Assembly (NCBI GenBank): GCA_951799445.1
Contig: OX637292.1
Span: 12,403,296-12,467,295 of the forward strand
Source of the DNA: Pseudisothecium myosuroides
Lineage: Eukaryota > Streptophyta > Bryopsida > Hypnales > Lembophyllaceae
Direction of reading: 5' to 3'
DNA: 64,000 nt
The notes under the pieces are model-generated. The model was not told the origin of the DNA, did no database searches, and saw only the letters and a list, made by a program, of their open reading frames with translations. Position numbers and translations under genes: made by a program. Shown here in pieces: positions 10,675 to 23,150 of the stretch (the stretch's first letter is position 1; each line of letters opens with the position of its first letter).

Positions 10675-11417
10675 GGGTCATTGCAAGAAAGGCCGGTCCT
10701 ATTTGATAGTCGCAGAGCGAGTGACTCTCTTATCATCCGCTATAACTTTTGAAGCAACAGTCCAATGAACATGAAATTTTTATTGGAGATACCTAATTTG
10801 ATGGTAATCAGATCCCTTATTTTTTAGAAATAAGAAAAAATCATTTTATATTTAAAAATCATTTTTGTTAATTTGTCACAATGTAAGGTTTAGGGATTTT
10901 TACTACGTTAGGAGTCCCCAAATTTAATGATCTAGAGTTGAAATTTTCATGGTCTATTTGCATAGTAGAAAAACATATTCCTACCAAAGGAAATCTAAAA
11001 ATATACTATTTTGTGTCTTCCTCATGAGTGCAAACAACACTTCCACTGCGCGCAATTTTTGAACAATGAAGATGGTTCTAAGATCAATATTTTGGTGAAA
11101 TCTCTTCACTATGAACTATTCCCAAATGGCCAATTTTTAGTTTTTTTTTTTTAATTTCTATTTTTTACAAATTAAAATGTGAAATTAGAGTGTAAATTTT
11201 TATTTTCTTGAGATTTTGCACTTTTCTAGTTCTCCTACTTAGAGAATTTCTCTATGCTTTTCCTTCCTAGGGTACCTTCTTCTTAAAGGTGTATACATTA
11301 AATATATTTTTGACATTTTTTAAAAATTGATTTTTTAATTTTGAAGCCCTCGTGAAAGAAAAAATGAGTATTGTGGAAAACGCTACGCTTTTTGAACAGT
11401 CTTTCTTGCAATGACCC
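10675..11417. mobile_element. TIR element with 4-bp TSD (GGGTCATTGCAAGAAA ends)
   Basis: Ends GGGTCATTGCAAGAAA are perfect inverted copies for 16 bp, with the direct repeat TGGT on both sides (10671-10674 and 11418-11421). Its interior matches the copy at 35924-36649 in reverse orientation, and other parts match those at 20072-21317 and 52658-53387 (for example the segment with CACTTTTCTAGTTCTCCTAC). Non-coding. Confidence 0.82.
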
Positions 11418-11421
11418 TGGT

Positions 11422-13124
11422 ACAATTCTTTTTGAATTCTCTAATAAATATCTTCCACGTTCTGAGCGCATTGTGGATGAGGTGATAGAAAATCTTAGCT
11501 TTTGGAGAGTTGTTCTGTGCTCTGCAAATCATGTCAAAATGTCAAGCAGGGGCTCTTATATGAAGAACCTTCAAAAATGTTGTTGGCTGCAACAGGTGCA
11601 TTGGGGCGCGATTATTTGCACAAGGTCGATATAAGCCCCATTTGCACCGTTCTCATACCTCGAAATGGGTTGCATTGAAGTTGCTCTAAAAACATTGTCT
11701 ACACTTTTGGATGCTACACTCAATGATTTTATTTATTGATATGTAGTATCAATGACAAAGTAATGCAAAAATTTTGGTTGGATTCAAACCTATGATTCAT
11801 GGTATATTTTTGCAATTCAAATTGAAGCTATAATAGTCAATATGTTAATTCAATTGACAAAATTAATGCACTTAATTGATTTACTTTCAAATCAATTTCA
11901 GTTTATATCTTAATAATTGCACCATTTAATAAATGTTATTGCAGTACAAATAGCAATGACATTATTGTCAAGGATTTTTTGTGTGTTCTTAAATGCACAT
12001 AAAATACACAACAAAGATAATTAATTTATGTGCATAATCTTTATCTTTTGCTTACTTGTGATCCACATATAGAAGTGATATAGTTAATATTCATTACAAA
12101 GTAGTGCCAATTCTTTGCAATAATCATGTGCATTGTAACAATGCAATAAGTTGTAAATTAGCATGTACTCCCATGAAACAAGACTAACCAGACGATAATC
12201 TCGTTGACAATCCAAAGGTTGTGAACATTGTGATGAATGTTCTATAGAACATTGGCTCAATGTATTTCAGATTTTTCCAGGCACCTTACTTGTTGTCTAT
12301 GTCATCATTGGCTCAATGTATTTTAGAGTTTTGTAGGTATCTTACTTGTCATCATTGATGTTGTCATTGACAAGTGTATGTTCCTGTGGACATGTATGTG
12401 GACATCTATAAAAATATATAATTGACATAGTCACATGTGTGAAATAAATGTTGTTTGCCACATCGGAAGACATATAATATTTCCAGGACAACACATTTGA
12501 CTTGGAATTCCTCATGCCAAGTAAATGATGCATTCAATATTTAGTCACTTAAAAGATAGTCCCAAGGGTACATAGAAATGATTGCCAAAAAAAAACGTGA
12601 AGCCAAGAAGTGGAAAAAGAATGGCATTTATGTAACACCCTCCAAAATGAAACTATTGAAAGCTCTTGCATATTTGATGTTTTTGAAGCACTACAACAAT
12701 CTAACAATTTAAAAAAGTAGGAATTCTATAAATCATGACACAATGTAATACATAGCAAATTTAAAAAAATCTGTTCCTTATCTTATATTTTGTACGTATT
12801 GAATTCTTTAAAAAGCATTCTAGAAATTCTCTCCACAAGATTTATGAGCTTCACTAGAAACAAATTTTTATAATTCTTAAATCCAAAAATATTTTCACCT
12901 TATTTTTAAAATTTCAAAATAACATTTTCATATGTTGTTACATAGTGGAAGTTTTTAGTAAAACTATTAGAACTAAATGATTAAAAAATAGGATGGAGTC
13001 AAAATATGTAGAAGAATATTGTACTTTCCAAACAAGTAGATTAAGGAAGATTTTAAAAAAAAATTCTCATTATGATTGGAAATAGAAATATAAAATAAGG
13101 ATACAATTGTGAAGATTCAATGTA
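11422..13124. other. AT-rich DNA with repeat fragments
   Basis: About 12070-12250 resembles the right arm of the hairpin element near 52.4 kb (shared CCCATGAAACAA and GTTGACAA-CCAAAGGTT stretches). Two diverged 56-bp tandem units starting CATTGGCTCAATGTATTT lie at about 12250-12362. No gene is seen. Confidence 0.45.
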
Positions 13125-14055
13125 TTAACCGCTAAAGGACCGGCATGTGTTTTTTGTTTGTATAGAAATTTTGGGTAGGTATGTGTGACTAGAGATTTCC
13201 ATATTTAAGCTGAAATTTTAATAGAAGGTGGGCGCAAGGAATATCTTTCATATGCACTAAATTTCATGACATTTGGAAATAGGAGTCAAAAGTTATGGCC
13301 AAATATGTTACTTTTTTTCGTAACTAGGCAGTCCGGGCAGATAAAAAAAACTTTTTTCAAAAAAAAAAAATTGAAATTAGTTTTCTAGAGTTCTATATAT
13401 GTGGAAAGCTTTGGATCATTCCATTTTGACCAATGAGTCAAAAGTTATGAGGGTTTTTAGTTTGCGGGCAGTTATGGATTCTCTATTTTAAAATAAACTT
13501 TGAAGTTGTTTATTTAATTCAATTTTTTAATATTTTTTGAAAAATAAAAAAATCATAGGATGAAGGTTGTTTATTACAACATTACAACCATTGGGATTGA
13601 CATTTTTCAATTCCATAATTAAATTCTTAACAATTTAGTATTTTGGATCATTCTCTACTTCTTTCTACTTATTATTTTTTTTTGTATATTTTGTACAATT
13701 TCAAATGATTTGAAATTTTTTAACCATGTAGCCAACTTGCTTAGGAAAAAGAATTCAAAGAAGCACCACCATTTTGGACATTTTTTCATACAAATGTGAC
13801 CTTGTGAAGGGCAGCTGCCCTATTTTTTGCAAGGACAAAAAAAATATTCTTGCTAATTCAAATGCTAACATCTTCCAATCCGCATGGTGAAAAATTCTGA
13901 ATTTTTTTTCACATCTTCTAAAACTAGTTTACTATAAGATCCTATGGTTATATGTGTCAAAAAAGTTTTTTTTTCAAAAATTTGGTACTTCTATTAAAAA
14001 TGGCAGTTTTTTAGTGTTTTCGGTGAAAACATAGTCATGGAACTTTAGGGGTTAA
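13125..14055. mobile_element. 931-bp TTAA-flanked element (copy C)
   Basis: TTAA at both edges, with ends CCGCTAAAGGACC and an inverse CTTTAGGGG. It matches copy D (32823-33764) in opposite orientation. No reading frame. Confidence 0.8.
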
Positions 14056-15875
14056 AATCTATTGGAAATATATTTATTTTCCAAAACTCAAGGAGGGATA
14101 AAAAAAGAGAAGCACTTTTTAGAAATCCTTGCAAAATCATTGTTATGTTTTCAGTATGTATTGCCATATATAAGAAAATATTTACAATAAAAAAATAAAA
14201 TGAAGATTTTACTTTATAACATATAAAAAATAGGCATTTTATACAACAGAAAGCACAGGCTACATTCAATTTTGGTGATACATAAAAAAACGCAAAGACA
14301 TATTTATGTTCATGCCATGTGTGAAAATGCATGTAATTTTTCTTAGATACAATAATACATTTAGTGCTTTATTGAAACTCTAAATTAAGTCAAAAAATTA
14401 AGTCAAATTGCAACTTTTAAATTTGTCCACGCAATTCTTATTTTAATGCATGCCAAGGAGTTGCCCTTACCTTGTATTTTTCACATTTAGCTTGTATATT
14501 ACCTCAATTCACAATAACTTTCACAAACTTATTCGCAGTCAAATTTAAATCCTTTGTTATTGTGGCATTTTTGTGTTTTTTAGAACGTTGTATAAAAACA
14601 TCACCACATTTTTCTTGATGTCCTGTTGAACATTACCATCATTGCTAGCATCAACTTGTTTGTCCGCTAATATATCCACATTATACGCAATATCCCACAA
14701 AATCTGCCTTCTACAACCTCAGATTCTTTGACATAATTGTATTTTGTTAAACATGCATGTTTTTTGCTAATTTTAAAAAATGCGGGTTTCTACCAGTGAA
14801 TGAATAGGATTTTTACAATGAAAATGAAAACCTCCCTCCAAGAAATCGCCCTATAAGAAGTGATCCTATAAGAAATTGCCTTCACTGCTCACTTGAGGTC
14901 GCCTTACAAGCCTCACTGCCCATCCAAAGTTGCCTTACAAGAGATCACCCCTATCCAAAGTTGCCTACTAAAGGTCACCCTATCCATAATTGCCCTACAT
15001 CCACAATTGCCTTTCCACATTAGACCTACATGTGATCTTTAGTTAACGTGCCACTTAGATGCCACATGGCATCCTAGTAGGCTTAGGTAATGGAGGATTG
15101 GGGGATAATTTTATTGAAAGTTAATCGTAAAATTGACTCTCTTAGGTAGACTGGAGGGTGTACTAGACGTCCTCAATGTCGTGTTAAACATCATGTTGTG
15201 GTGTTCAACAAAACAACCCTGCTTACAACTTGAGATTTATATCTCTAACTAATTTTTTGTATGAATTGTAGCCTCCCACTTAAGGTCTCTCACAATTGGA
15301 CCTTATGACTTCTAAGATGGAGTTTATGGCTCCAACCTTAGGTTGGGTTTTTTGGTTGACTGTACCCTCACAATGGTTCCCTCACGGTTGGACCTCAAAC
15401 TATTTTTTTTAATTGACAACTATATCCTCACAATGGGTGCCTTCACATGTGGCTAGACCTTACAAGTTTGGATATTGGCCTTCATGGCTTAGACCTTAGA
15501 CTAGGTTTTTTTAAATTGGTTGTATCCTCACAGTGAGTTCTCTCATGGCTGGACCTCAAACTAAGTATTGGCCCTCACAGCTCATATTTTAGATATGTTT
15601 TTTTTTAGTTTGACTATATCCTCACAGGGAGTAGGGGATTCTAAAAAGTGGCTTGAAGGTGGGTGTAAGCTAAAAACTAATAATAAAAAATAAAAAAAAT
15701 GACTGTAACAATTTCTAAATAATATTGTATGGAGAAGCTTTGTCATTAGTTTAGAAATAATAAAACATAAAATGCATGAAAGATGTAAGAAAACATTGAC
15801 AATGACTACAATTTTGCAAATGAAGATTTTAGAGAAAATCCTCAAAAATTTAGAATTCTCACACACAAACAGCTA
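14056..15875. repeat. AT-rich DNA with degenerate short tandem repeats
   Basis: At about 14830-15030 a diverged motif of roughly 28-30 bp (AAATTGCC, TACAAGAGATCACCC, TATCCAAAG) recurs. At about 15350-15630 four diverged copies of TATATCCTCACAATGGG-like units recur at uneven spacing, several with TGGCTGGACCTCAAAC. No gene is recognised. Confidence 0.45.
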
Positions 15876-15884
15876 TTGCAAAAT

Positions 15885-16165
15885 GAAACACGTTAAATCT
15901 TGCATTCGAACTGGGACCCATAGGGTGAAAACGCAAAAATTGGGGGGGGGATAAAAGTAAAATCTTGCCCCTATTTTGAGCCGTGTCTAGGGTATGTTCT
16001 CGACCTCTCCTAGCTAATTTAGGGCCTCTGATTGCAAATATGAATTCAAAATTAAAAAAAAAAATAATACGTGAAAAATAAAAAATTCCTGCGTTTTTCT
16101 AGGGGTAAAATTCCTGCGTTTTCACCCTGCGGGTCCCAGTTCGAATGCAAGATTTAACGTCCTGC
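15885..16165. mobile_element. Mutator-like MITE with 9-bp TSD
   Basis: TTGCAAAAT occurs directly on both sides (15876-15884 and 16166-16174). The inverted arms share ACGTTAAATCTTGCATTCGA and GGGTGAAAACGCA, over 45 bp with few mismatches. The outermost five bases match poorly. The 9-bp duplication and long arms suggest a Mutator-like MITE. Confidence 0.72.
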
Positions 16166-16249
16166 TTGCAAAATAACAACCACAAAACTATGCACCCAAA
16201 AGATGCATGCACTGGCGCACTACCACTTGTGCCTTCCTCCACACTCATT

Positions 16250-17292
16250 TGATTTTGAAAAATCCGCCACTATATATTGATCTGGAATAGAATAAACTTG
16301 AAATCCATCCGTGTGCTATAGATTAAAGAAGAGAATTTTACCAATTTGAATCCTCCGCCATTGATCTATTTCCCAAAAAACTTGAAATCCTCCTCATCGC
16401 CATTGATTTCCAGAAAAATTCTACACCATTGATGAAGCCAACTTTGAATCTTCGCCGCTGAGAGCAAATTAGGGCTCCAAACTCATTTAGAGCTTGTTCA
16501 AAGCTTTTGTGTTTGAATTGGTAGAGTAGGCCAAGAGGTAAGTTGTCACAGCTAAAATTGTTGGCCTGATTTAGGGTTTTAGTTTCGACTTGAGTTTGCA
16601 AAAGATGGCTCTGGTTTAAGTTTTCAAGTTTAGCGGTTGTTAAATGGAGTGTGTGGATGACAAATTGGGCGCTTCATTTTTGGGAGCTCATTGCGTTTTA
16701 GGATTTGAGTAGCAGTGCAGACTTTTTGAATAGATTGATTCTATTTACAATCATTTTGCTTGCTTGATACAAAAGGCAATAGCAGATGCTGCTAAACATG
16801 ATTCAAGGTACTAGGATTTAGTGTTGCGCTTACAAAAGCATTAATTTGATTATCATGAACTTTTGTTTGTCTACAGTTGTTTGATATTATAACTTCTGGC
16901 AGACGACAATGCTTTGGCAACCAATTCTGAATTTGCTTGAGAGAATCTGGCAGGCTTTCTCCCTATTGTAATTAAGTCTGTCTCTCCACTTATAGACTTA
17001 CTTGAAAGTTTGTTTGCCCTACTAGCAATAGTTCATCATTGTCACCTAGATATATGCTTGATGTTTATATTGGTCGTGTTTAATGGGTGGCACATATTTA
17101 CTCAAGAAATTTGGTATACTTGTAAAACTATGTACAATATTATTTTTGTTGTTAATGCTTTGTAATTCACGTGTATGTGTATTTTTTAATGCTTTTCTCT
17201 TCATCTGCATACAATTTCAGGAATCAGAAAGCATAATGGAAAAGAAGACAAGTGAGATTGAAGATGAGGTTGTTCAAGAAATTAGGATTTAG
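16250..17292 (+). other. gene-like region of unknown product (candidate exons)
   Basis: A less AT-rich leader (about 16250-16535) ends in CCAAGAG|GTAAGT, and an inverse telo-box (TTTAGGGTTT) follows at about 16570. Splice-bounded coding islands come next. One follows TGGCAG| near 16904 and reads MLWQPILNLLERIWQ. Another follows TTTCAG| at 17220 and reads ESESIMEKKTSEIED, ending at a stop at 17290-17292. A smaller island (AIADAAKHDS) lies near 16780. The phases between islands are not resolved and I recognise no family. It may be a small gene, a decayed gene or chance. Confidence 0.25.
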
Positions 17293-20067
17293 GGTTCTGG
17301 CATGGTCGTCTCTAGAGAAAAACTTTACAACAAATGGAAAAATGACACGTGTATACCTTCTATTATTTATGTGTAGTTTTCACAGAAAGCAATATTTTAT
17401 TACTATGCACCCAAAAGATATCACAAAACAATGATTCAAAAGTTTAAACAAAAATCACAAGAACACGAATGGTAGTAGATAAAAATCATAAAATATTAGA
17501 GTACAAGTGTTGTGCCCCTTAGTGACACTTCCTTTTTCAAGCTCACCCAATTTTTACTTTTAATGACCACAAGTCATGATCTTTGAGCACTGCATATGTC
17601 AAGCACCCACAATGTTAGATTTTAATTCTAGTCACTAGTACCCATTCTCCATGACTTGTAGCATTCAACTCCTGCAAGACATTGAACATGTCATTTAATG
17701 ACATAGGGCAAAACTTCCACTAATGTCCAAGCACTCGGTGGCAGTATTATTCTCCATCGGTGCTAACCACCCTTGAACCATTTCAATTCCTCACAAGACC
17801 CAACGAATCTCATTTCGGGGTTCACCTTAAGACTCACATAGTCACACCATGGCCTAGTGTGGAGCGGGACACCATCCAATTGGTATCACAAAATGTACAA
17901 GCACTCCATGGTAACATAAAAGTGACAATGAGGCTCCAACACCAACCTCATTGCACATAGCCACCATGACTCACTATGGCACCATTTAAAATTGAGGAGG
18001 GAGACCATCCTTCTTTATAGTATTATCTATGGAAATTGATAGACCTCTCCTCCCTAGGGATCTCTAAGACATCCAAGACCCCTATCTTGGAAAACCACCC
18101 GATTCCATGCCTTAGATTCAAAAGCAAGTTCCAATGGCCTTCTAACCTTCATAACAGGGTAATTTATAGACTAGATTCTAAATCCACAGTGCAAGTCCAT
18201 TTTTGTGATTTACTCTTTCTGTAAATCACTAAGGGATATCCATTTTTCCAAATGCAACAAATATTGAGGAAATTGCAGCCCTCCAAAGATCTGAATCTCT
18301 TAGGAGGTATAGTTCTCTAAGATTCTACCCTCTTTGAATGCCAATAACTTTAAGCATGTATAGTACGCGCTCCAATTTGTCTTGACCAAAGAGCTACGAC
18401 GCCTTATTTGCTCATGACTCCTCAATTTTCTCACTTCATCTCTTGCAAGGCTTAGGGAATCACCCACAAAGTTCCCCTTGCTTACTAAGATGGCAGAGGC
18501 ACGCCTTAGAGTAAAGGTTGTGACAACAAGAAAAAGTGACAAGGTTAAAAAGGACCTCTACGTCCCTCAAATAGCGCACTAAAACCATAACAAAATTGAT
18601 CAAGAAATATTCAACAAAAACACCACATTGACAGTAATTTGGCCGAATTGGTCGAATTGGCCAAAACTATTAAATAAACCAAAAGACAAGGTACAACTTG
18701 AGAAAATAAAAAAGTTTGGAGAAAAAAGATGAGGGCCTTTCATACTTTGCTTCAAGGACTCACCCCATATTTGACCCCAAGAATTTTTTTTTGTTTAACC
18801 TCCAATTACAAAAAATTAAATCAAATTTATGGTAGCATAAATTCTAATTTTAAGTGAAAATCTTCAAATGCCAAATGGATTGCATCGTTGGCTTCAAAAG
18901 TCACAAATTAGCTTCTAGATCTACTTCCTCCTTTTCCAAGGTCATTAGATCTTGTAAAGTAACTGAATTGTCAAAATAATGTACTGTAAAATCCCAAATG
19001 AAGGAATTTACACTTCTAACTTCTAAAGGACCAAATTGCATTTTTATTTATTATTAACATAGCAATTTTAGGCAACTTACTACAAATGGAATTTTTATTT
19101 TTTGTTTGAAATTTTCACACAATATATATTTGAGAAGTAGCTTTAAGGCCCAACAATTTTTTATATTTTTTGACAAAATGGTAAAAAGTTATTGTATCAT
19201 ATGTAGTTTTTTTTCTCAACCCTGGTAACAGAGGTGCTATTTTGTGAACGTGCGAGCGTGAGTTTGTAAGCTTGTCAGCCTTTGAGTACAAATTTTTTTA
19301 GAGTGAAGACCTATGACTGTGGACAATGGACAGTGGGACATATGATCGTGGACATTAGAATACTAGAGAATTAGGATTGAAGTATTGAACTAATATTTTT
19401 ATTTTTTCAATAAATGGAAAGTATAGGAGATTACTAGGTGGTACACACTGTAATATAGAGAAGAAATTTTAAGCCATAACAAGTAAATCACAATAGAAAT
19501 TGGAAGTTTTGGAAAAAATTAATGGCTATATTGCCTTCATTATGCAAGTACATAAAGTAGGGGGGCAACATATGGAAAATTAGATTCAACAAGAGTGATG
19601 TGATTGGAAATAGAATCACATAGAAAATAAAGACATGGATTGAGAATGGCCACTACTATCAGTTGGTGATGGTTCATCATCTATTTTTATAGCTATCACA
19701 TCTAAATTAAAAACTACAAAATCTTAAAATTTAAAATAATAGCCTTTTCCCGTATAAGGATAATTCACTCAGATGCAAATTTGACAACTACTGCTTCAGC
19801 ACATGAAGGCAATATGTATAGCTTCTTTAGGCTTAGAAGAAATCCAGGCAAGGAGTAAAACGACCGGTGTACTACTTCAGTGGATATCATGCTATAGAAA
19901 TAAAATGCAATATTAGAAATGTTTTAAGACAAGCTGAGGCTTGTAACTGAAGACAATATGCAAATTCAAGATAGATTTACATCCTCTACATCTAGGTCAT
20001 TTGAGGGCAATGTCACAAGTGCAAATGATATAGGAACAACATCAAGTGCACAATCATAGGGACAAGC
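17293..20067. other. intergenic DNA, solo TTAA-family end
   Basis: A CTAACTTCTAAAGGACCAA end at about 19016-19034 resembles the TTAA family terminus (CCCCTAAAGGACCA). Otherwise AT-rich, apart from the last candidate exon of the gene-like region described next. Confidence 0.35.
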
Positions 20068-20071
20068 AATA

Positions 20072-21317
20072 GGGTGATTGCAAGAAATACTTGCCGATTG
20101 TATTGCGTTTTACAATACTCATAGTTGTTTTTTCTGGAGTACTTTAAAATTAGAATTTTTTTTAATAATTTTTAAAAAATATGACCAATGTATACACCTA
20201 TAAGATGAAGGTAATCACCAAAGGAAAATCATAGGAAAATTCTCTAAGTAGGTGAACTAGAAAAGTGCCAAATCTCAAGAAAATATATACTTTGATGTTT
20301 TAATCCCGGGTACGCAACTCATGTATTATACACAGGGGTCATCGGCATTAAAACGGCTCAGAGGACGACTTTTGTAAAAATTATATCAAATTAAAAAGAC
20401 CAAAAAGTTAGGTGAAGACCAAATTATAAGAGAATTAAATGTAGAAAATGTTGAATTGCATACATATGAGAAAAAAACTCACAATATATATGAAGAATTG
20501 AAACACTCGTGCATAGTTTTTAAAATCATTTACAAGAAGTTCCCTCCAATTAAAATTAAATTTTTATTAAAAAGCACAAAAAGTTGGGTAGCTTGTCCCA
20601 TGATACATGTATTAAAAAAACTCATATAATTAGTTTTTTAATACTATTATTGTTCCTAAAGAAATATCATTTCATATATATAATTATGTTTTTGGATTCC
20701 TTGTTAAAAGGGCTACAAGAATTTTTTACATTAAAACAAATTGTATTCCTTGAAATTAGACTAAAATGTCTTATAAGTGATTATAATTAGGACCATATAA
20801 TATGGGAGTTGCGTACCTGGGGTTTTAATTAGTAGAAAATAGGATTTTTTTAAATTTTAAATTGTCCATTTACAACAACTTTATGGACATGGTCATTCAC
20901 CAAAAAAAACGCCAAAATAATTTTTTTATATGTTTCAAAAAGCAAGGAGAAAGAGGCCTGGTTTTTGGACTTCTACAAAATATATAATTATTTATTTTTA
21001 AAAATCCTTTGAATAGCAGCTTAAAGTACACTAGAAGACCATCCCCTCCAAATTTTATTTCCAAATTCCTTTCTTTGGGTTATATTTTGTTCAAAAAAAT
21101 CCAAATTAGCAAGTGTGACATAAAATTGGGGGCTATTTTTGGATAGTAAAACATTTTTAAGAAATTCCAAAGAATCAAATAAGATATATAATAGTCATGA
21201 ATACCTTGCCCATGAATTTTGAGTCATATGGAGCCAAAATGCAAAAGTTATGGCAAAAAAACAAATTAGCATGCAAGGTGTGACACAAAATAGTACAGGT
21301 GTTTCTTGCAATCACCC
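20072..21317. mobile_element. TIR element with GGGTGATTGCAAG ends, carrying a nested insertion
   Basis: Ends GGGTGATTGCAAGAAA and its inverse; flanks are AATA and AACA (a 4-bp duplication with one mismatch). Internal sequence matches 52658-53387 in reverse orientation. It is longer than its relatives because of the nested element 20305-20821. Confidence 0.8.
20305..20821. mobile_element. nested 517-bp element with 8-bp TSD
   Basis: Inverted ends CCCGGGTACGCAACTC and CCCAGGTACGCAACTC (one mismatch). The direct repeat GTTTTAAT is at 20297-20304 and 20822-20829. The relative at 52658-53387 has a single copy of this 8-mer (ATTAAAAC on +, 53153-53160) with the same flanks and no insertion. An 8-bp duplication fits hAT or P-type elements, but the ends are not a classic hAT start. 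Non-coding. Confidence 0.9.
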
Positions 21318-22599
21318 AACACATCAAAGATTTAATGGAAGAAATAATACCTTCTTCCAATTGGTCCCCCTCTAGTGTATCCTTTTTGTACATTTGTACT
21401 ATGCCATTAGATGCAACAACAATCTTGTATTGCAATATCGAATGGAAACAAAGAAGAGGGATAAGGCACTAAAGCAAATTTCTAAATCACAAAAATGAAA
21501 TGTTGTACAAGATTAGAATGAATCTTACATGGTAAATGAAAGTAGTGAAGAACTCTGTTCATATGGTGTATCAACTCTCTTCTTCAAGTTCTGCTGACAC
21601 TGTCACATCTCAAAGGAACTGAGATGGAGTTCTGAGAATTTATCCAAAAAAGAATTTTGTATTTGTAGATTTGGTACAAGGTGTGCACCAAGCTAGTCTT
21701 AATGAATTTTCAGTATGTTTGGTAACAAGAGCAAATCATTTTAGATAGATTCATATATAGAATTCTAAACAACAAACAATAAACCGAAGATAATAAATAA
21801 AACAAACTACATGTACTTGTTGATGTTGTGCATAATATGCATGACAAATTGACAATTTTAATAAGCTTTTTTGTCTCTAAGATAATGGAATCCACAAATA
21901 TATGCCAATCTTGGTCACATTTATGGTGACAAGATATACAAGATGTCCAAGAAAGTAGATGGTGGTTTCCATCACAAATAAATAACTTTGAATTTTGGAG
22001 ATGTTACTACTCAGAAGTAGAATTTAGAATGGCATTGAAATAATTTTCCTTATTCCACAAAGGACCCTATTTACCTTTTTCTATGTCGGAGACATGTTCT
22101 TCTTCTCCCTGCTCATTTGTAATGGAGATATAGAACATGCAAGAACCATTTCTACATCCATATACAAACTCTTGCTCAAGCTTAGTCAAGTCATTCTACA
22201 ATTGAAAGTTGATTTCACCATGAACATCACAATAAAATGACACAATAGAATACAAAGACAAGATATAAAATGGAGCTTCATTCAAAGACTAGAGATATAA
22301 GCCACAGAGTTAATCTTCTGCAATCTTCTGAAGGTGTCTTCAATAGTATAGTAGTCCACAAGCTCATCTTCATCCCTTGTACCATCTTCCTCAACATCTT
22401 GATTTCTACCAATGAGGGGTTGCTCAGAGCCATGGAATTTAGGTATTTCAAATTGATGACAAACCTCTTGAACAAAAGTTGAAGCCATTGAATTTGTGAA
22501 AAGAAAATTATCCATTAAAAGTATCAATGGTTCAATGTATCAAATAACATTTGTTTATACTATGACATCCAAATGTTATATAAAAAACTTCTATTCAGT

Positions 22600-23150
22600 A
22601 TATTGAATTTTCAAGATCATTGACTTCAGGCTGGGGTCTCCAAACCAATAGCTTGGTAATCACAAGGTACAAGCTAAAGCTGAAAATGAGAACAAATAGT
22701 TTGAAAACAAACTAGCGTCAAAATTATTATTTTTAATTTGGTAATCTACATTTTGATTTTGCGATCACTGGCTTGGGGCTTTTGGCTTCCATCAACGCCA
22801 ATAACTTCCCCAAAACTAAAGCTAGTTGATCAAAAGAAAACCTATTTCTACTAACAAAAGTACCATGAATTAAAATCGGAATTAAAATTGAAATGGCATC
22901 ATAATAAATAAAAAATTGATTTTGAGATCACTAGAGCCCAGGTCCCTAGCTTCCATCGGCGCCGTAAGGCACTAGGATCTCAAGCCACATGATCAAAAAA
23001 ATAACCAAATACTACAATCAAGAGTTGAATGAAAGAAGTAGAATACAAATTTTGTTTTTTCTTGATCATTGGCTATATGACTGGGAGATCCCATCAGCGC
23101 CAAGAGTTCCCTTGGACTACCTAGCATGTGATAAAAAAAAATAACTGACT
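22600..23150. repeat. diverged tandem repeat, about 150-bp units
   Basis: Four units are recognisable by GATCAYTGGCTT-like starts near 22614, 22762, 22923 and 23063, each followed by CTTCCATCRRCGCC-like sequence and AGTTGATCAAAA or ATGATCAAAA. Spacing is 140-160 bp. No coding frame. Confidence 0.55.

Larger units (their letters stand above)
19765..22488 (-). other. gene-like region of unknown product, interrupted by a transposon
   Basis: Candidate exon 1 starts with ATG at 22488 (MASTFVQEVCHQFEIPKFHG) and is acidic (VEEDGTRDEDELVDYY). It can join in phase 0, at ACTCT|GTGGCT, to exon 2 at 22075-22195 (NDLTKLEQEFVYGCRNGSC), which has acceptor TTGTAG and donor AAAAG|GTAAAT. Further islands are at about 21320-21432 (KIVVASNGIVQMYKKDT), about 19970-20067 (CPYDCALDVVPISFALV) and 19765-19891 (acceptor TTCTATAG, MISTEVVHRSFYSLPGF, then a stop). 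The 4-bp-duplication element 20072-21317 lies between two islands. I do not recognise the protein and could not join every exon. It may be a decayed gene or a captured gene fragment. Confidence 0.35.

Noticed and set aside
16120..16150. tRNA-like GGTCCCAGTTCGAATGC stretch
   Set aside because: It resembles a T-arm only; the inverse copy shows it is the arm of a MITE and no cloverleaf can be built.
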